Notes: generated by a model from the letters alone, not told the origin. Shown: positions 26,495-39,904, counted from the first letter of the stretch. The stretch: DNA of 64,000 nt from Acanthacorydalis orientalis (GCA_034766995.1 CM068315.1:43567318-43631317), one strand, 5' to 3'. Translations and numbers: made by a program.

Positions 26495-27052
26495 AAGTTG
26501 TTAGTAGAAAAATAATTGCGGTTTATGAGCTTCAAATTTATATACATTTACAGTCTTTTTGATTTTATTACCTGTTTTAAGTGGTTCAGAACTATTGCAT
26601 GACTAACGACTCACTTTCGTGCAAGCTCTTGAATTGTTATCCGTGGTTTTGATTTAACTAACACCTTTAATTGATCGTTATAAACTGAACAAGCACCCCT
26701 ACGACTTTCTGCATCTTTAAAGCTCTCGTCCCTAGCACCAAATTTTTGGAACCACCATTCTACCATACATTCTTTAACAGTACCCATACTAAAAGTATCG
26801 TTTAGCTTACAAACAGTTTCTGCTGCTTTATCACACAAAAAAATGCTCTGATTTGCTTCTTTCCCATCTTTAATTCAATAGCCCAATTTAAAGCAAAATT
26901 AATAATAAAACCAGAGTCGATCTTACCAAAATACAGACCGAAAAATTTACTTTAAAATGATATTAACATGAAAACGATAAGATCAGATTTTCATTGAAAA
27001 AAATTAAGGTAAAAATTAAAAAAAATCGTAATTATTTTCCTACCAAACTAAT
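26495..27052 (-). mobile_element. Mariner family B, complete internally deleted copy (B4)
   Basis: This is the reference copy of the family, with both ends present: AGTTGTTAGTAGAAAAATAAT at the left and ATTATTTTCCTACCAAACTA at the right, about 558 bp in all. The minus strand keeps a 75-codon open frame (26611-26838) that starts one residue group into the transposase: DKAAETVCKLNDTFSMGTVKE, WWFQKFGARDESFKDAE, then DQLKVLVKSKPRITIQELARK. This is the standard mariner N-terminus with its helix-turn-helix region. Upstream lies MGKKQIRAF at 26839-26870 in another frame. The catalytic domain is absent, replaced directly by the 3' leader. The surviving frame could at most encode a DNA-binding fragment. 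Confidence 0.85.
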
Positions 27053-28129
27053 AGCTATTTAACATCGACGAGTAGCATAAATTGTGTAAGCTGTAAAGTA
27101 AATAGATTTGTCAAAATGTTATTAAAAATAAATATTTTCAATAGAAAATTCTTAAAACTTAATTCTTCCTTCTAACATTTGAATGTTTTTCTATAATAAT
27201 TCCTACTTTCTTACTAATTTTTAAAATAAAAACAACTAAAATCCAAATGTTTAATAAATTTTTATTGAAATACAAAGTGAATAGTCATGATTTATGAACA
27301 ATTTATAAATAAATTCAATATTATTCATATAAATTCTTTCGTGGTTGATAAAAAAGGGTAAGTCAGAATTCTCAATTTAACTCGTACAGACAATGAATAA
27401 AGGGTTTTATTCTTTTTCAATTTGTACAAAGGTCTCAAGTCAAATGTTTGCAACTAGATTGAGAGTAAAATGTGTTTATATGTAGGATTAAATCTAAAAT
27501 AAGATTTAAAAGAGCTTAATCAATCATAATTATATATTCTGGCACTATGGATTCACTATTACAAATGAATTTTCATTACCCTCATGTCGTACAATTTTTT
27601 CTAATCAAAAATGATTATTAATTGATTATTAATCATTTTAATTATCGATTATATACATTTCAATGAAGATTCCCTCTGCGTCTGAGATGGAAAGTATGAA
27701 AAAATCTGGAACTAACTCATCAACGATAATGTATATCAACGACAATTAAATTGACCACTAATTAATTACTAAAAAATTTGATCAAAAAAATTTTATACAG
27801 TTTGTCTGAAAGTTAAAATTAATTCAGTGAAATCAATCAATTAAAAATAAATGTAATCAAATCAATAAGTCTAATCAATCACCAATAAATCTAATCAAAT
27901 ATATTTTTATGTCGTGAAAAGATATTTCTTGACCTAATATTTTTTTATTAAGTACTAATAAAAACATGTATGTAAATAAAAAAACTATAATTATTTTATA
28001 TTCTACTAGTCCATAATTTTTAATTCAGAATAAACAAAATGTAATAAAATTTAAACAAAGTGTGTTATCTGAGAAGTTATAAGCATGTAAACTCATTTTT
28101 TTATTTGTTTAATTATATATATATACATG

Positions 28130-28188
<59 letters not shown>

Positions 28189-29266
28189 ATATATATATAA
28201 ACATATATAAATGAAAAATTATAATAAAGAAATATGAAGAGTCTGAAGCGAAAAACGTGCGGTACGGCCTTGCCAATAACCGCCGTTATCTCTCACAAAA
28301 ATCTGTAGTAGTGCACTGGCTTGTTATCCTTTTAGTCCTGTGAGTATTATATATTTTTTTGTTTGCTCCGCACTTTTATCAGGACGTGATGTTCTTTTAC
28401 ATGCGCGTGGATGAAGCACCTTTTAACATCGGCATCAGTTTTTATTTCTACCTGTTCTCTCGGAAAAATCTGTTACAATGAGAGATGTGATGTGAATGCT
28501 CTTTTGAATAGGATTTTCTATTTGTTTTCCAAGCCATGATATATCACAGTTTAATTCAACTTGTATTACAAAAAAAAGTTGATATGACTTTGATCTGAAT
28601 TTATTATATTTTCTAGTTTTAGATTTTAGCAATTGGATTGAATTTGGAAAGAGATTAATTTTTGTTCCTTCTGATTTGTTATTATTACATAGTTAATATT
28701 TTTTTATATTATTCTAGCTATTTTTTTAATATTGTGAACCATATAAAAAACAACACAAATCAGTGTTCCTTAAATTTTTATTTAACCTTTTCGATTTAAC
28801 TTTTGCATAATTTAATTATATTTTTTGAGACCGTAAATAATCACACATATTAATAAGAGAACGTTTCTTCAATTGAAAGTACTGTTTTGGCAATAGGATG
28901 AAAATTCCCTAACATTTCTAACATTTCTTAAATTTCCTAAAATTTTTAATTTCCCTTTAATTTTTTTTTTAAATTCCATAACATTTCCCCCTCATTTCAC
29001 TCACTATTTCTTGATAAGGGAAGCGTTTCACTTTTCGTCTCTCTGTAGAAAATTTATGCTACCGTGACTATAGAAGTTTCACTTCAAAAAATGTTATAAT
29101 ATAGTGCTTAATTTATAAGAATCTATTATTTTAAAAATGAAATACATAGTAAGAAAGTAAATTTGTGTTTATGGCTCCTTTCAGTTTTATTACTTGTGAA
29201 GAATTTTATTATATGTTTTCTACTTATTAATGAAACATTATTAAATAATTTTCTTATACATGCACT

Positions 29267-29338
<72 letters not shown>

Positions 29339-29828
29339 ATTTCAAAACTCATGAAAATAATAATCTGATATCAGGGCAACCGTTTTAATTGTCCGAAATA
29401 AAACCTATATATTTAAAACTATAGTAAAACTTTTCTAAAGTGACTGTTTGAGCTTGTATAGTTTCGCAAATTGTCAACTTTATAGTTTCGTTATCTTACT
29501 TCATGTTATATACGCGTTTTATCTGTGTTTTATGTTCGCATCCAGTAAGTATTTTCACCATGAATGACTGAACACAATTTCTCACTTTACATAAAACACA
29601 CATTATATTAGAAATGGCATATACGAGCGTTTAATTCGAAAAAGAAAAATATTCTTCCCCCTATGTTAGCACTTAAAGGAGAGTGCAGATGGTGAGATTG
29701 CACTTTTACTGAACTGACGGGCGCCATAACATTGTAATACTCAAAAATACGATACGTTATTCGACTCGTAAAACTTCAAGTTGTTTTATCTGTTCTTTTT
29801 ATTTATTCATCTATCTTTCGATACACAC

Positions 29829-29868
<40 letters not shown>

Positions 29869-29930
29869 TGTACTCTTTTTCGAAATTTTACAAATAAACA
29901 CTAAATTATGGTATTCTATAGATATATTTA
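27053..29930. other. AT-rich stretch without recognised genes
   Basis: It holds a TA/CA compound microsatellite at 28114-28200 and one of the longest (TA)n tracts at 29270-29332. A somewhat GC-richer patch at 28230-28440 has no frame I recognise. A (TA)n tract at 29831-29865 lies near the start of B5. Confidence 0.5.
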
Positions 29931-30004
29931 TGACAATTTCATTGAAAAAAATTAAGGTTAAAATTCAGAAAACAAAAACATAAATTATTTCTACCAACCT
30001 AATA
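29931..30004 (-). mobile_element. Mariner family B, solo 5' end (B5)
   Basis: TTTCATTGAAAAAAATTAAGG and then TTATTTCTACCAACCTAATA match the family B 5' leader and terminal repeat in reverse orientation. No coding sequence follows. This is one of three 5'-end-only fragments in the window. Confidence 0.7.
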
Positions 30005-31266
30005 TTAATTATTTTTATTGATTTTTGAACGCATTTTTTGATATTGTCATTATGTTAGAGAGATAAGTCAGAGAAAAATCTTTATATCCTCTAATAATAA
30101 TGTAATTTTGATAGAAATTCATATGAGTAATAATTAAAATGAATAAGAATCAATTATTAAATGTTTTCGATATGAAAATTTTTACATGATTTATGAAGTA
30201 ATGACCAGTTAGTTTCTTAAAATTAATTTTGTTAAATATTCAACAATTCGTTCTATCTTGGTACATTAATTCATGAAAATAGCGTTATTATCAAAGAGAG
30301 AAACATTAAGTTAACTGTCAAATTCTTTGTTACAAGCATATAAAACCAAAACACTGCTCATATTATTTAAATTTAATTTAATCTAAACACATACTGTTTT
30401 TTTTTGAGCATGTGATTAATTTTAAAAAATATGAAAATATTTCCTTTTTTTAGAATTTAGATTTTATTTCGATCTTAATATATAAATCTCCAGTCAAAAA
30501 ATAGTTTCAAATCTACTTTAAACTATCTAAACATACAATCTAAAGTTCATCGTCTTTAATTAGGTATTCCGGATGAAACAAATAGCTAGTTACTGGTATT
30601 AGGTACCAGGAACGAAACTCATAACCCATGGATAAAGAGATAATATATAACAAGAGTCCAGCCGGGAGCAAGATATTTCATGATGTTAACCAAAGAGCTG
30701 CCGGCGTTAAAGAAAGTTTCAACCTCTTACCAGTCTGTGCACAAACGAAACTTTTATTTTTTCTTATTTTTTAAATTAGCGTGCCTTATTAGTTCTTTTA
30801 ATATTTCATTTAACATGCAGCAAGTATCGATTAAAATAAATTCAGATAGACCAAAGCGAGAAAAAATATAAATTAAAAATCTAATTAAAGTTATATTGTT
30901 TAAACGAGAAGACAATAAAATAGAGTATTATTAAATTAATAACAAAATAATAATTTAAATAATTAATGCTATGAACAGTTCAAGAAAACAATTTCATGCT
31001 GAAATGACTTTTAAAGCATTTCAAAGAATGTTACTTCGTTTCATTTTAAAAACATTTACATCTTCCGAAAAAGCAATTCACTATTAATGTTTCTGCTTAG
31101 AGAACAAAGACAAGTTCCTACTTTTTTGTATTTAATCTAGAAACATATTTCTTTCGCTTTGTCGACGTAAAAATTGAGATTTATTTCTATAGGAGTTTGC
31201 ACGTACAATGTAATTGAATTTTTGTTAACGAAATATAATCGTTTTTAGATTAATTTCTTCCGTTAC

Positions 31267-31320
<54 letters not shown>

Positions 31321-32539
31321 TTATATAAAATGAAACAATAGAACTTCAATATTTTTTATAATGTAGTGAAAATTTATATAAAATCATTTTTTTTTATATA
31401 AAATCATTTTAGTTGTCTTTAATCACTAATAAAATTCTTACAATTTCATAAGTTTTTTGATATTAAGATTGACAATTTTATCTCTTGGAATTTATTATTA
31501 TTCGTGAATAGCAGAATTAGGCAACTTCTGTGACAATAAGAGCCATATATAATATTTTTTATACATTTTTGAATCTTCAAGTGCTACAGAAAATATTATT
31601 TTAAAATTGTATTTGTATTTTTTTGTATTTTGGTATTTCAAAGCAGAATATTTTTAATCTCTACTTGTTGGAGACTTTGATTGTGTTTTCAATTTTGCAG
31701 TTACTAGTTCAAAATTTGGCTATAGATTACTATTATAGATTAATAATATAAAAGTGTAAAAAAAATGAAAATGAAACTCAATATTGTCCCGGGAACCGCA
31801 GTTTGCCTACCATTGGTTTATAATCTCTTTCTTACAGTAGATATATTATTTATCTTAAAAGATTACACACTACAAAACTGGATTAAATTTCACTTGCAAT
31901 TTACCTAACTGTCTTATCCACTGCGTACTAATAATAAAATACATGAGGTTTGGAAAAGTAATTCTCGAATTGGCACAATAAAAAGGAACACAATTTAAGA
32001 AACACGAAAATTTTTTTCAAATTAATCTTCATTTTCTTTAATACGCTTACTGTAACGATTTAAAAAATTTGAAAACAGTCGGCGAAGGTATCGATGCAGA
32101 CCCGTACCCAGATCGTTATATTAGAGGGCGAAACACAATTTTTAACGGGACAAAGTTTTTTTTATATCAAAATTATTTAATGTCATACCTAGAACCAAAT
32201 CTCTATAAAAAAAGTCTATTTTGGAAAATTTTATTATTAAAAAAGTAGTTAAATAATTAATAGTATATAATTAGTCAGGTTATTAAAACGCAATAATTTA
32301 TTAACACAAATTACAAGTTTTTAAAATAATACAGAAGTTCTTCTCTTTTAACATAATAATTTAATATAATTGTAATTTCTGCGTTGTCGGCGGAACCGCG
32401 CTCATAGAAACGTTTTTAATCATCAAGGTAAACCCATTAGGAAGATTCTTCCGACGATTCTCCATGATTTTTAAATCTCTCAAAATCGGAGATTTTTTAG
32501 GGAGAGAAAACGAAGCAACTAGGGAATGCAATACCCTCT
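30005..32539. other. AT-rich stretch without recognised genes
   Basis: A CA/(TA)n tract lies at 31266-31315 and a short direct duplication of TTTATATAAAATCATTTT at 31372-31411. Sequence at 31943-31975 (ATGAGGTTTGGAAAAGTAAT) resembles a mariner-type end and could belong to mariner E, but I could not link the two. The remaining sequence shows no gene. Confidence 0.45.
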
Positions 32540-33246
32540 TTTACTACGGTCCTGTTTCAACGTCTTGAAATCGTTTCCCTTTGAGAATAGTTTTCACTAT
32601 AGGAAAAAAAATGTCTGCTGGTGCTGTCAGATGAATAGGGTGAGTGATTGATTTCAATAACGCCGTGTTTCATAAAAAATGACTTCACAATCAGTGCAGA
32701 ATGGGCAGGTGCATTGTCATGCAACAAGAACCAACTCCCCTTTTCTCTAAATTCCAGTCGCATTCGAGAAATCCGTTATAATAATTTCTTCATCATGTCA
32801 ACATAGAATGCACTGTTAACTCTTTGCCCTTCAGTGGCTAATTCTTTGCGGATCACACTCTGTTTATCGAAAAAGTTAATCAGCATGGTTTTCATTCTGG
32901 ATTTTTGTAAACGAAATTTATTGAATCTTGGTGATGATTCTCTAGTCGACAGCATGCTTTGGCGTTTCAACTCAGAGTCGTACTGAAAAACTCATGGCTC
33001 ATTTCCAGCAACAGTTGTTGCAACAAGCATGATTGAAATCTATGCACGATGCAACCCTTCTCTGTTTTTGCTCATTCGTAAGACTTTGCGGGATGAACTT
33101 TGCACAGATCTTCCTCTTTCCTAAATCTTCATGTAAGATGTATCGAATCGTTTCCTTATTGATTTTCAACTCATCTGCCATCATTCAGAGAGTCGTTCGG
33201 TAATCTTTTGCTACCATTTCATTAACTTTCATGATCGAATCTGATT
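32540..33246 (-). pseudogene. Mariner E transposase pseudogene
   Basis: Three minus-strand blocks in the right order belong to one mariner. The first (33246-33000) reads MKVNEMVAKDYRTTL, a stop, MMADELKINKETIRYILHED and KICAKFIPQSLTNEQKQRR, the DNA-binding half. The second (32970-32776) reads KRQSMLSTRESSPRFNKF and KTMLINFFDKQSVIRKELA. The third (32763-32557) reads GSWFLLHDNAPAHSALIVK, with the second catalytic Asp intact, then PYSSDSTSRHFF, where the third catalytic Asp is replaced by His. The stretch that should carry the first catalytic Asp is missing between blocks one and two. The C-terminus after the third catalytic site is not recognisable. It is inactive and of a different family from A, B, D and F. 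Confidence 0.88.
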
Positions 33247-33309
33247 TAGCTCGATTCTAATGTTTTCTTAAACATCCTTACGTTCAACTTGGAAACTTTT
33301 AAAATATTC

Positions 33310-33490
33310 AAAAACATTAGTATGACTTTAACTGTTAACTGTTTGTCCTTCAGGCACAAAGTGTTTACGGATCTTATTCTATTTATCAAAAAAGATAATC
33401 AGCATGGTTTTGATTCTGTTTTTTTTTTTTTTACAAACGAAACTTTTTGAGTCTTAATTTTCTTAGAGTCTTGATGATTTTCTAATCTAC
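33310..33490 (-). pseudogene. Second partial copy of mariner E (E')
   Basis: In the same orientation and directly upstream of E, this segment repeats its middle block in more decayed form: NRIKTMLIIF, then KIRKHFVPEGQTVNS, matching KTMLINFFDK...RKELATEGQRVNS in E at 32810-32910. A poly-T/A run at 33419-33432 breaks the frame. It is either a second insertion next to the first or a local duplication. Confidence 0.75.
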
Positions 33491-34792
33491 TGAAAACACA
33501 TTAGTACAACTTAAAGTGTTATCCTCGTACACATTTTTCAATATTTTCTATGTTTTTGTTACAGTTTTTCCTAATTTACATCAAAATTTAATATTCACTC
33601 GTTGCTCCACGACGACTGATGAACACAATGTACGCGCTAGCTTCCTGCACAGAAACTAACAGCTGTTCAATCTTCTCTTTATCACCCTCTATTGATAAAA
33701 CTGTGGACTGTTATATGCTACTTACTTTTGTTTAAATTTCGCGCCACTCGATTACTACAGCGTCACTCCGGGAATTGAATTGACAAGTTTGGTAATTCAC
33801 AAGAAAGTTTGATAAAAAGTGCACATTTATTTCTAAAAACTGTGATTTTTATATGAAAAAAATGTGTATGTACAAGTGTATGAGTGTGTATATATATACA
33901 TACACAAATTGATTAGAAAACACATAGTATAGTGGCGTGTACGTAAAAATTTATGTAAATGACGAGTGTCGATTATCCGGCCGGTATGTACGTTACGGTC
34001 ATTAAAAAACCTTCAACATATTTGTTTGATTTGAAATTCGGAAAGCCCATTTATAATTCATTTATCTTCCGTACGTTCAATAATCAGAACAAAGAGTTCA
34101 TTAAAACATGTTTTTTATGCAAATTTCTGTAAACATGTTTTGACTTTTAAAGCACTCATACGTGTGATATGTGCAGTGAAAATAAAAATTATGAACTTGC
34201 CATTATTTATTACTCATTTATACGGTATCAACATCGTTTAATTAATACGTTTTTAATTTTTTTCCTCATTTAAAACTAATAAACGAAACTTTATTTATTT
34301 GTTTAATGTAAATTTGTAAACATTGTTGGTATGATTACAAAAAAATGTTTCATACCTTGATTATTGTTTCAGTTTTCCATTTTTAAGATTTAAGAAAAGT
34401 TTAAGAAGTTTACAATCTTTTTTAATTTCTCGACTTTAAAATGAACCTTTCGATCCTTCATTAATCACGTGAATTCGTTTTATTACTTTGTTTCAGCAGT
34501 TGTTTAACTGTACCTGTTCAGACCTTTTTTAATGTCCGGCGACTCACTCTTGACCCTTTTTCTTTCCCTTCTTGAATACAACATTATTTTTCTATTTTTG
34601 GCTTAAATATTTCTTTCCAAACAATTGTTCCTGTTTCGTGTGTTTAAGTAGTTACTAGTTTGGTACTTAATTAAACATATTTAGCATTTTATTATTAATT
34701 TTACTTTTAAAAAAGTAAACATTAATAACGAAAATAAATTTGATCGTAAAATCACATGTGAAGACTTAAAGTAAATAAAATTATTTTTAATT
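33491..34792. other. AT-rich non-coding stretch
   Basis: I see no gene or repeat I can name. A short CA/TA microsatellite lies at 33889-33905. Confidence 0.5.
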
Positions 34793-34807
34793 TTTTTTTA
34801 TATAATC

Positions 34808-34847
<40 letters not shown>

Positions 34848-34956
34848 ATAATAAAAATGTTGCTTTTGCTTTAATATAATCATATTTTTTTATATAATCA
34901 TAATATATATATATATATAATAAAAATGTTGCTTTTGCTTTAACATAATCATATTT
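34793..34956. repeat. Tandem duplication of a ~73-90 bp unit containing (TA)n
   Basis: AATAAAAATGTTGCTTTTGC and its continuation CTTTAATATAATCATATTT occur at 34850-34887 and again, with one change, at 34919-34956. Each is preceded by TTTTATATAATCATAATATAT and a (TA)n tract, 41 bases longer in the first copy. A simple recent local duplication whose copies differ mainly in microsatellite length. Confidence 0.85.
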
Positions 34957-35554
<598 letters not shown>

Positions 35555-35965
35555 CGAGACTAGCGCTAAATATTCTTATCACAACATGTTAGCGCATGCG
35601 TTTACCTCGCGAATCTGTGCAATATAATACATGATGTTTCAGTACCGTTCAATAAAATTTTCAAAGTTATAACGTGATCAATTGTACAGTGACAGCGATG
35701 AGATTAAACGTGTTCTTAACAACGACACAAATAAACAAAATTTATATCATAGGGTAATAAATCTTCTGAGAAAGAAGGGGTTACATTGCATCGAAAAAAA
35801 CGATAAGATGGCATTTACGGAAAAGTTTCCACTTAATACTCCATGGTGAACAAATGAGCTAAGATATTTTGGATAGGAGAAGAGTCATTGAAAGATGCAT
35901 ATCTCAGTCGCCCTGTGGAAGGGCTCACCTCCAATTCTGTTGCACTTGTTCAAGACAAGTGCATG
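35555..35965 (+). repeat. Dispersed repeat L, copy 1
   Basis: It matches 53536-53950 over about 410 bases in the same orientation at perhaps three-quarters identity. Shared blocks include AGCGC near the start, TCAAAGTTATAAC, AATATCAT/GGGTAATAAA, CTTAATACTCCA, CTAAGATATTTTGG and GAAGGGCTCAC-type sequence. Neither copy encodes a protein I recognise. The end contains a short hairpin, GCACTTGT-TCAAG-ACAAGTGC. The length and the AATAAA near the start would suit a solo LTR, but I see no firm ends. Long (TA)n tracts flank it on both sides. Confidence 0.7.
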
Positions 35966-35974
35966 TATATAGTT

Positions 35975-35976
35975 GC

Positions 35977-36029
<53 letters not shown>

Positions 36030-36069
36030 TACTTATATATATATTTATATATTTATATATATATATATA

Positions 36070-36128
<59 letters not shown>
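35975..36128. repeat. (TA)n microsatellite, 154 bp
   Basis: A TA run with scattered TATG, TACT and TATT interruptions, starting ten bases after repeat L1. With 35423-35554 it brackets L1. Confidence 0.95.
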
Positions 36129-36179
36129 GCTCGTTATAAAAGAAGTAAATTAGGAACAATAATGAACAGCCAAACAATA

Positions 36180-36760
36180 TTCAGGCTATCGAACGGTTCC
36201 ATTTGAAATATTTAAAATTACTCTAATCGAACTCAGTACCATTGATAAATATAACTGGGAAACGCGTAAACATCCGGCGTAAAAACTAATTACATTGCAC
36301 AGAACGCATCGACCACTTAAAACTAATTGATCGTTAATGTCTTCGTTTACGACCGGAACGTATCCAAGACGATCATCGCATAAAATTAAACCATAATCGC
36401 CATTCGACGAAAACTGCTCATTATCAAAAATGACTTTCAGTTCCTCGACCGCATCGCCGTCATTCATGCTCAGATGTAAATGTGTACAGATATTTTTTGT
36501 GAACGTGTTCGCTCGTTCGTTCTGCATCCAGCATCATCATCATCCCGCACGTCCATATTTTCGTTACACCAACTGTTACCCTTATAACTCAATTACCTGC
36601 GAAATTTTCTTCGTTCTCGACGTCATAATTATTTTAAGAGATATATTTATATACGTTACTCGACTGATGGGCCATTAAAACGAACATTTGTAACAATACC
36701 GTCTGGCCATTCGAACAGAACGTTACGTTAATGTAACGCAAATAGACGTACCTTTTTTTC
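36180..36760. other. CpG-containing island with opposed reading frames
   Basis: This is less AT-rich than its surroundings, with many CpG and TCG/CGA words. A 113-codon minus frame (36186-36527) includes NDGDAVEELKVIFDNEQFSS and DYGLILCDDRLGYVPVV. It is balanced in composition and more coding-like than most frames here, but I do not recognise it. An overlapping 82-codon plus frame (36430-36678) is weaker. It could be a host exon, a conserved regulatory block or an old insertion. Confidence 0.35.
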
Positions 36761-37751
36761 CGCAGGAACATTTTATATTTATCCTAAATATATTACGACG
36801 AACACAATTTACTCAAGACGATGAGTTATTTGTCTCGGAATAATTATATTCGCAAGTTTATTTTCATAACAATTACATCAAACACTCCAATAAGAACTTT
36901 GTCACGAATACATCTTTTGTAGATTAATTTGAATATTTTTTTCGTTTTGTATCTTCGATAAATATTTTCACAAATAATTTTTTCTCATCTCATTTATCAT
37001 AAAAATAATTCTCGTCATAAATGTTCAGTAATTGATTATTGATCATTTGATTGTTGCTTATGGACATTTCTAATGCCAGGTTTGTGAGGTATAGAAAAAT
37101 ATTTAGAATTTCGATTTGAGAGAATTTGTGGAATTTTTCTGTACTAATTCTGAGAATGATAGCATTCACATCGAAAGTATTATAAGTAAGAATCAGAAAA
37201 TGTCAGTAATCATTTATTTAAAATTTTTGATCAGACTTTTTGTGGTTTGCGGGCCGAAAAAAGAAATCATTTTTAAACTCACATTCATCCACAGTATTTA
37301 TTGATATCTTTAAAAATACAAACCATATTTTCTTAATAATAAAAAACACATTTCTCGTCACTTTGTCTTGCGTACAAAGTTACAAGTATCTATGCTACCG
37401 ATAAATGTTTATTTTGTCAGCTCATGGGTTCATTCATAAAGTTTCGTTCTCAGATATTTTTTATGTTTAAATATATTATGTTTAAAAAAACAATTAAAAG
37501 TTGTTTTTCTTTCTTTTTTACCGTCAATTTTGACGTACTATATACTAGTTTTAAATAAAAAAATGAATTTATTTATTTACAATTACTTTTGTTGTCTCAA
37601 CTGCCTTTATAATAAAAAAAATTGGAAAAAACTTGATTTTTTCTGTTATTTTATTTAAGATTATTTCTTTTATTATTACGAATTAAATACAATTTATCTC
37701 TCTATAATTAAAAAATGGTCCCGTCACTATACGTGCGTTTTATTCGTTCTC
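36761..37751. other. AT-rich non-coding stretch
   Basis: I see no gene or named repeat before K2. Confidence 0.5.
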
Positions 37752-38112
37752 TGATTGGTCGATATCAATGACCTGCTCTCTGTTATGATTGGTTGATATA
37801 AGTCATAATCAATGTCTTACGGAAGAGGGTATACGATTTCAGAGTAAAACTGATAAGAAATTTATTCAAAATGTTTTATTCACTTAACTTTTAGAGTAAA
37901 AAATATTGCACATTTAACATTATATTTTGTTGTGTTAATTTTTATAAACTTGCCCAATAAAAATTTTACGACTTATATTTTACGTGGATTACTTGTGTGA
38001 ATACTTTTTTTATTTATGTTGTTTGTTAGGAGTGAGCGAACGTTAGTGAGAGGGTGACGAAGCACCCCCCGGAAAGTTAGAGAGCGGAACGAGCACGAGG
38101 CGAAGCCCTCTA
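37752..38112 (+). repeat. Dispersed repeat K, copy 2
   Basis: Related to 5374-5720 in the same orientation. Shared landmarks in order are GATTGGT, CTCTCTGTT, TGATAAGAAATTTATTCAAAA, AATAAAAATTTTACGACTTA, TTGTTTGTTAG and a GC-rich tail with GAGCGAACG and GGCGAAGCCC. It is non-coding. The GC-rich tail is unlike the surrounding sequence and marks the likely end of the element. Confidence 0.65.
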
Positions 38113-38499
38113 GATCGTTATAATCAGAAAATTCGTTAAATGCGCGAACTAATAAAAATATTCTTTTTTTCGTTACATCAATTATTTTTTCATTACATCA
38201 AGTTTCATTACATCAATTATTTTCAGATTAAAAATGTGTGTTTGAAATGTCCCAGTTTTACTGTGAGCCACTGTAAATGAAACATTATATTTGAAATTGA
38301 CAGTAATTATTAATTGTTTTAAAAAAAATAATTATAATACTGTACAATCAAATAATAATTAAAAATAACGGTAGTATAAAAAAACAGTTATGTACTAAAA
38401 TAAAGTTTTGTATAGGAAAACTAATCTATTTTTGATAGACGATAAAAATATTTTTTCGATTTTTCTTTTTTGATATTTATAAACATACACACACGCACC

Positions 38500-38548
<49 letters not shown>

Positions 38549-39458
38549 GTTGTTTGTTAAACAAAAAAAAATTCGCATCTTACTATAAAAATTCTTACAA
38601 GTTGATGAACCAGTGAAAAGTTTTCCCTTCACGGTAGGATGGCTACGCAAGCTATACAAACTGTTGCAGTTCGAGCATCGTTCCAGTGATTAGCATCATC
38701 AGAAAAACCTGGTGCACAGTTCTCGACTTCTTATCTCTTTCGTGCTTCTCGTGTACAAACTGAAGAAAACGTACGATCGTATGCACAAACTTTGCTCATA
38801 ACAATATTGTAGATATATGAAAACGCATGTATATATATATATATATATATATTATTCTATTTTTATTACACGAAACTTAATATCTTTATAACATTGGATA
38901 TCTTAACAAAGTATCTTGTCTCATTTTAATTAAAATTTAATTCAATTAATGGTTGTTTGCTGAAATTATGTACATTTTCCATTATACTCGGCCGAATCTC
39001 CGGTTTAATAAAAAGTGTGGTAAATAATTTAAAATTGTAAATTACTTCCAAAAATGTTTTTTAGAATTACATCACGTAGTGTTTCTTCTTTCCTATAGAA
39101 AATATTAAAAAAATTTAATATATTATTAAACGTACGGGTCATATTTGAATATTTTATAATTTTACAAATGTAGTAAGTATACATTGCGTTAATTAATGAA
39201 TATAAAAGTAAACGTACATATTTCATACGTGATTATTCAAATTTATGATAATACCATTTCAATTAAATGATTTATAGAGTGATTGGTTTATTATTTGAAG
39301 TGTTGTACGATACCGTCACACGTTCTCTAATTAACAATAATTTCATCTGTTTAATAAATGAGCTTTTGTAATGCAACTGTATTGAACATTTCATTTTGTT
39401 AGTTGTTAATTTATTTTTTTCTATAATTAAATTATTTTCGCTTCATTATAATTTCATG

Positions 39459-39505
<47 letters not shown>

Positions 39506-39551
39506 AATTATATTTCAAAATATAAATTATATTCCAATATATTTAAATATA
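38113..39551. other. AT-rich non-coding stretch with microsatellites
   Basis: (TA)n tracts lie at 38504-38547, 38829-38852 and 39463-39502. A short less AT-rich patch at 38560-38780 is non-coding as far as I can see. Confidence 0.5.
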
Positions 39552-39718
39552 TTAGGTGTACAAATTAATTCAGTTGCTTTTTTATACAAATTGAATATTT
39601 TCAGAAAAAATGAATGCATTTCAATCCATAATTATCCTCCATTATTTTATATAACTTAGCTCCATTTATCGGTAACTGACGAGTCCCTTATTAAAAAAAA
39701 TGGATACTTTTAGTCGAT
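39552..39718 (-). mobile_element. Mariner family A, 3' end fragment (A3)
   Basis: TTAGGTGTACAAATTAATTC is a perfect-looking family A terminus, followed by the 3' leader and, on the minus strand, the decayed tail corresponding to the SYLTDEAKLYKIM region of A6. The match ends near 39735, where a different coding-like segment begins. The 5' part of the element is missing. Confidence 0.75.
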
Positions 39719-39889
39719 TTAGTTATAATTCGTTTCCAGTGAGTATATCTGAGATATATTTGACAGAAAAATGTTTCTAAACCTTGCTTCAACGGTACGT
39801 GGCTCTGGCAAATGCTCTAAAGGACAAATGATATGAAATCCCACAAGAATGTACAATGTCTTATCAGGAGTATATTCAATTCTTGTCAT
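39719..39889 (-). pseudogene. Unidentified coding-like frame, 56 codons
   Basis: A minus-strand frame from an ATG at 39889 to a stop at 39719, and open for several codons before the ATG, reads MTRIEYTPDKTLYILVGFHI, then CPLEHLPEPRTVEARFRNIF and a short tail. The P, E, R and H content is unlike random translation of this AT-rich DNA. Its last few codons overlap the broken end of mariner A3, so A3 probably sits at or inside the sequence. An AG preceded by pyrimidine-rich sequence lies just upstream (near 39895-39915), so an exon with an upstream acceptor is possible. I do not recognise the protein. It may be an exon remnant or part of another transposon. Confidence 0.4.
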
Positions 39890-39904
39890 TAATCTATTAA
39901 TATT

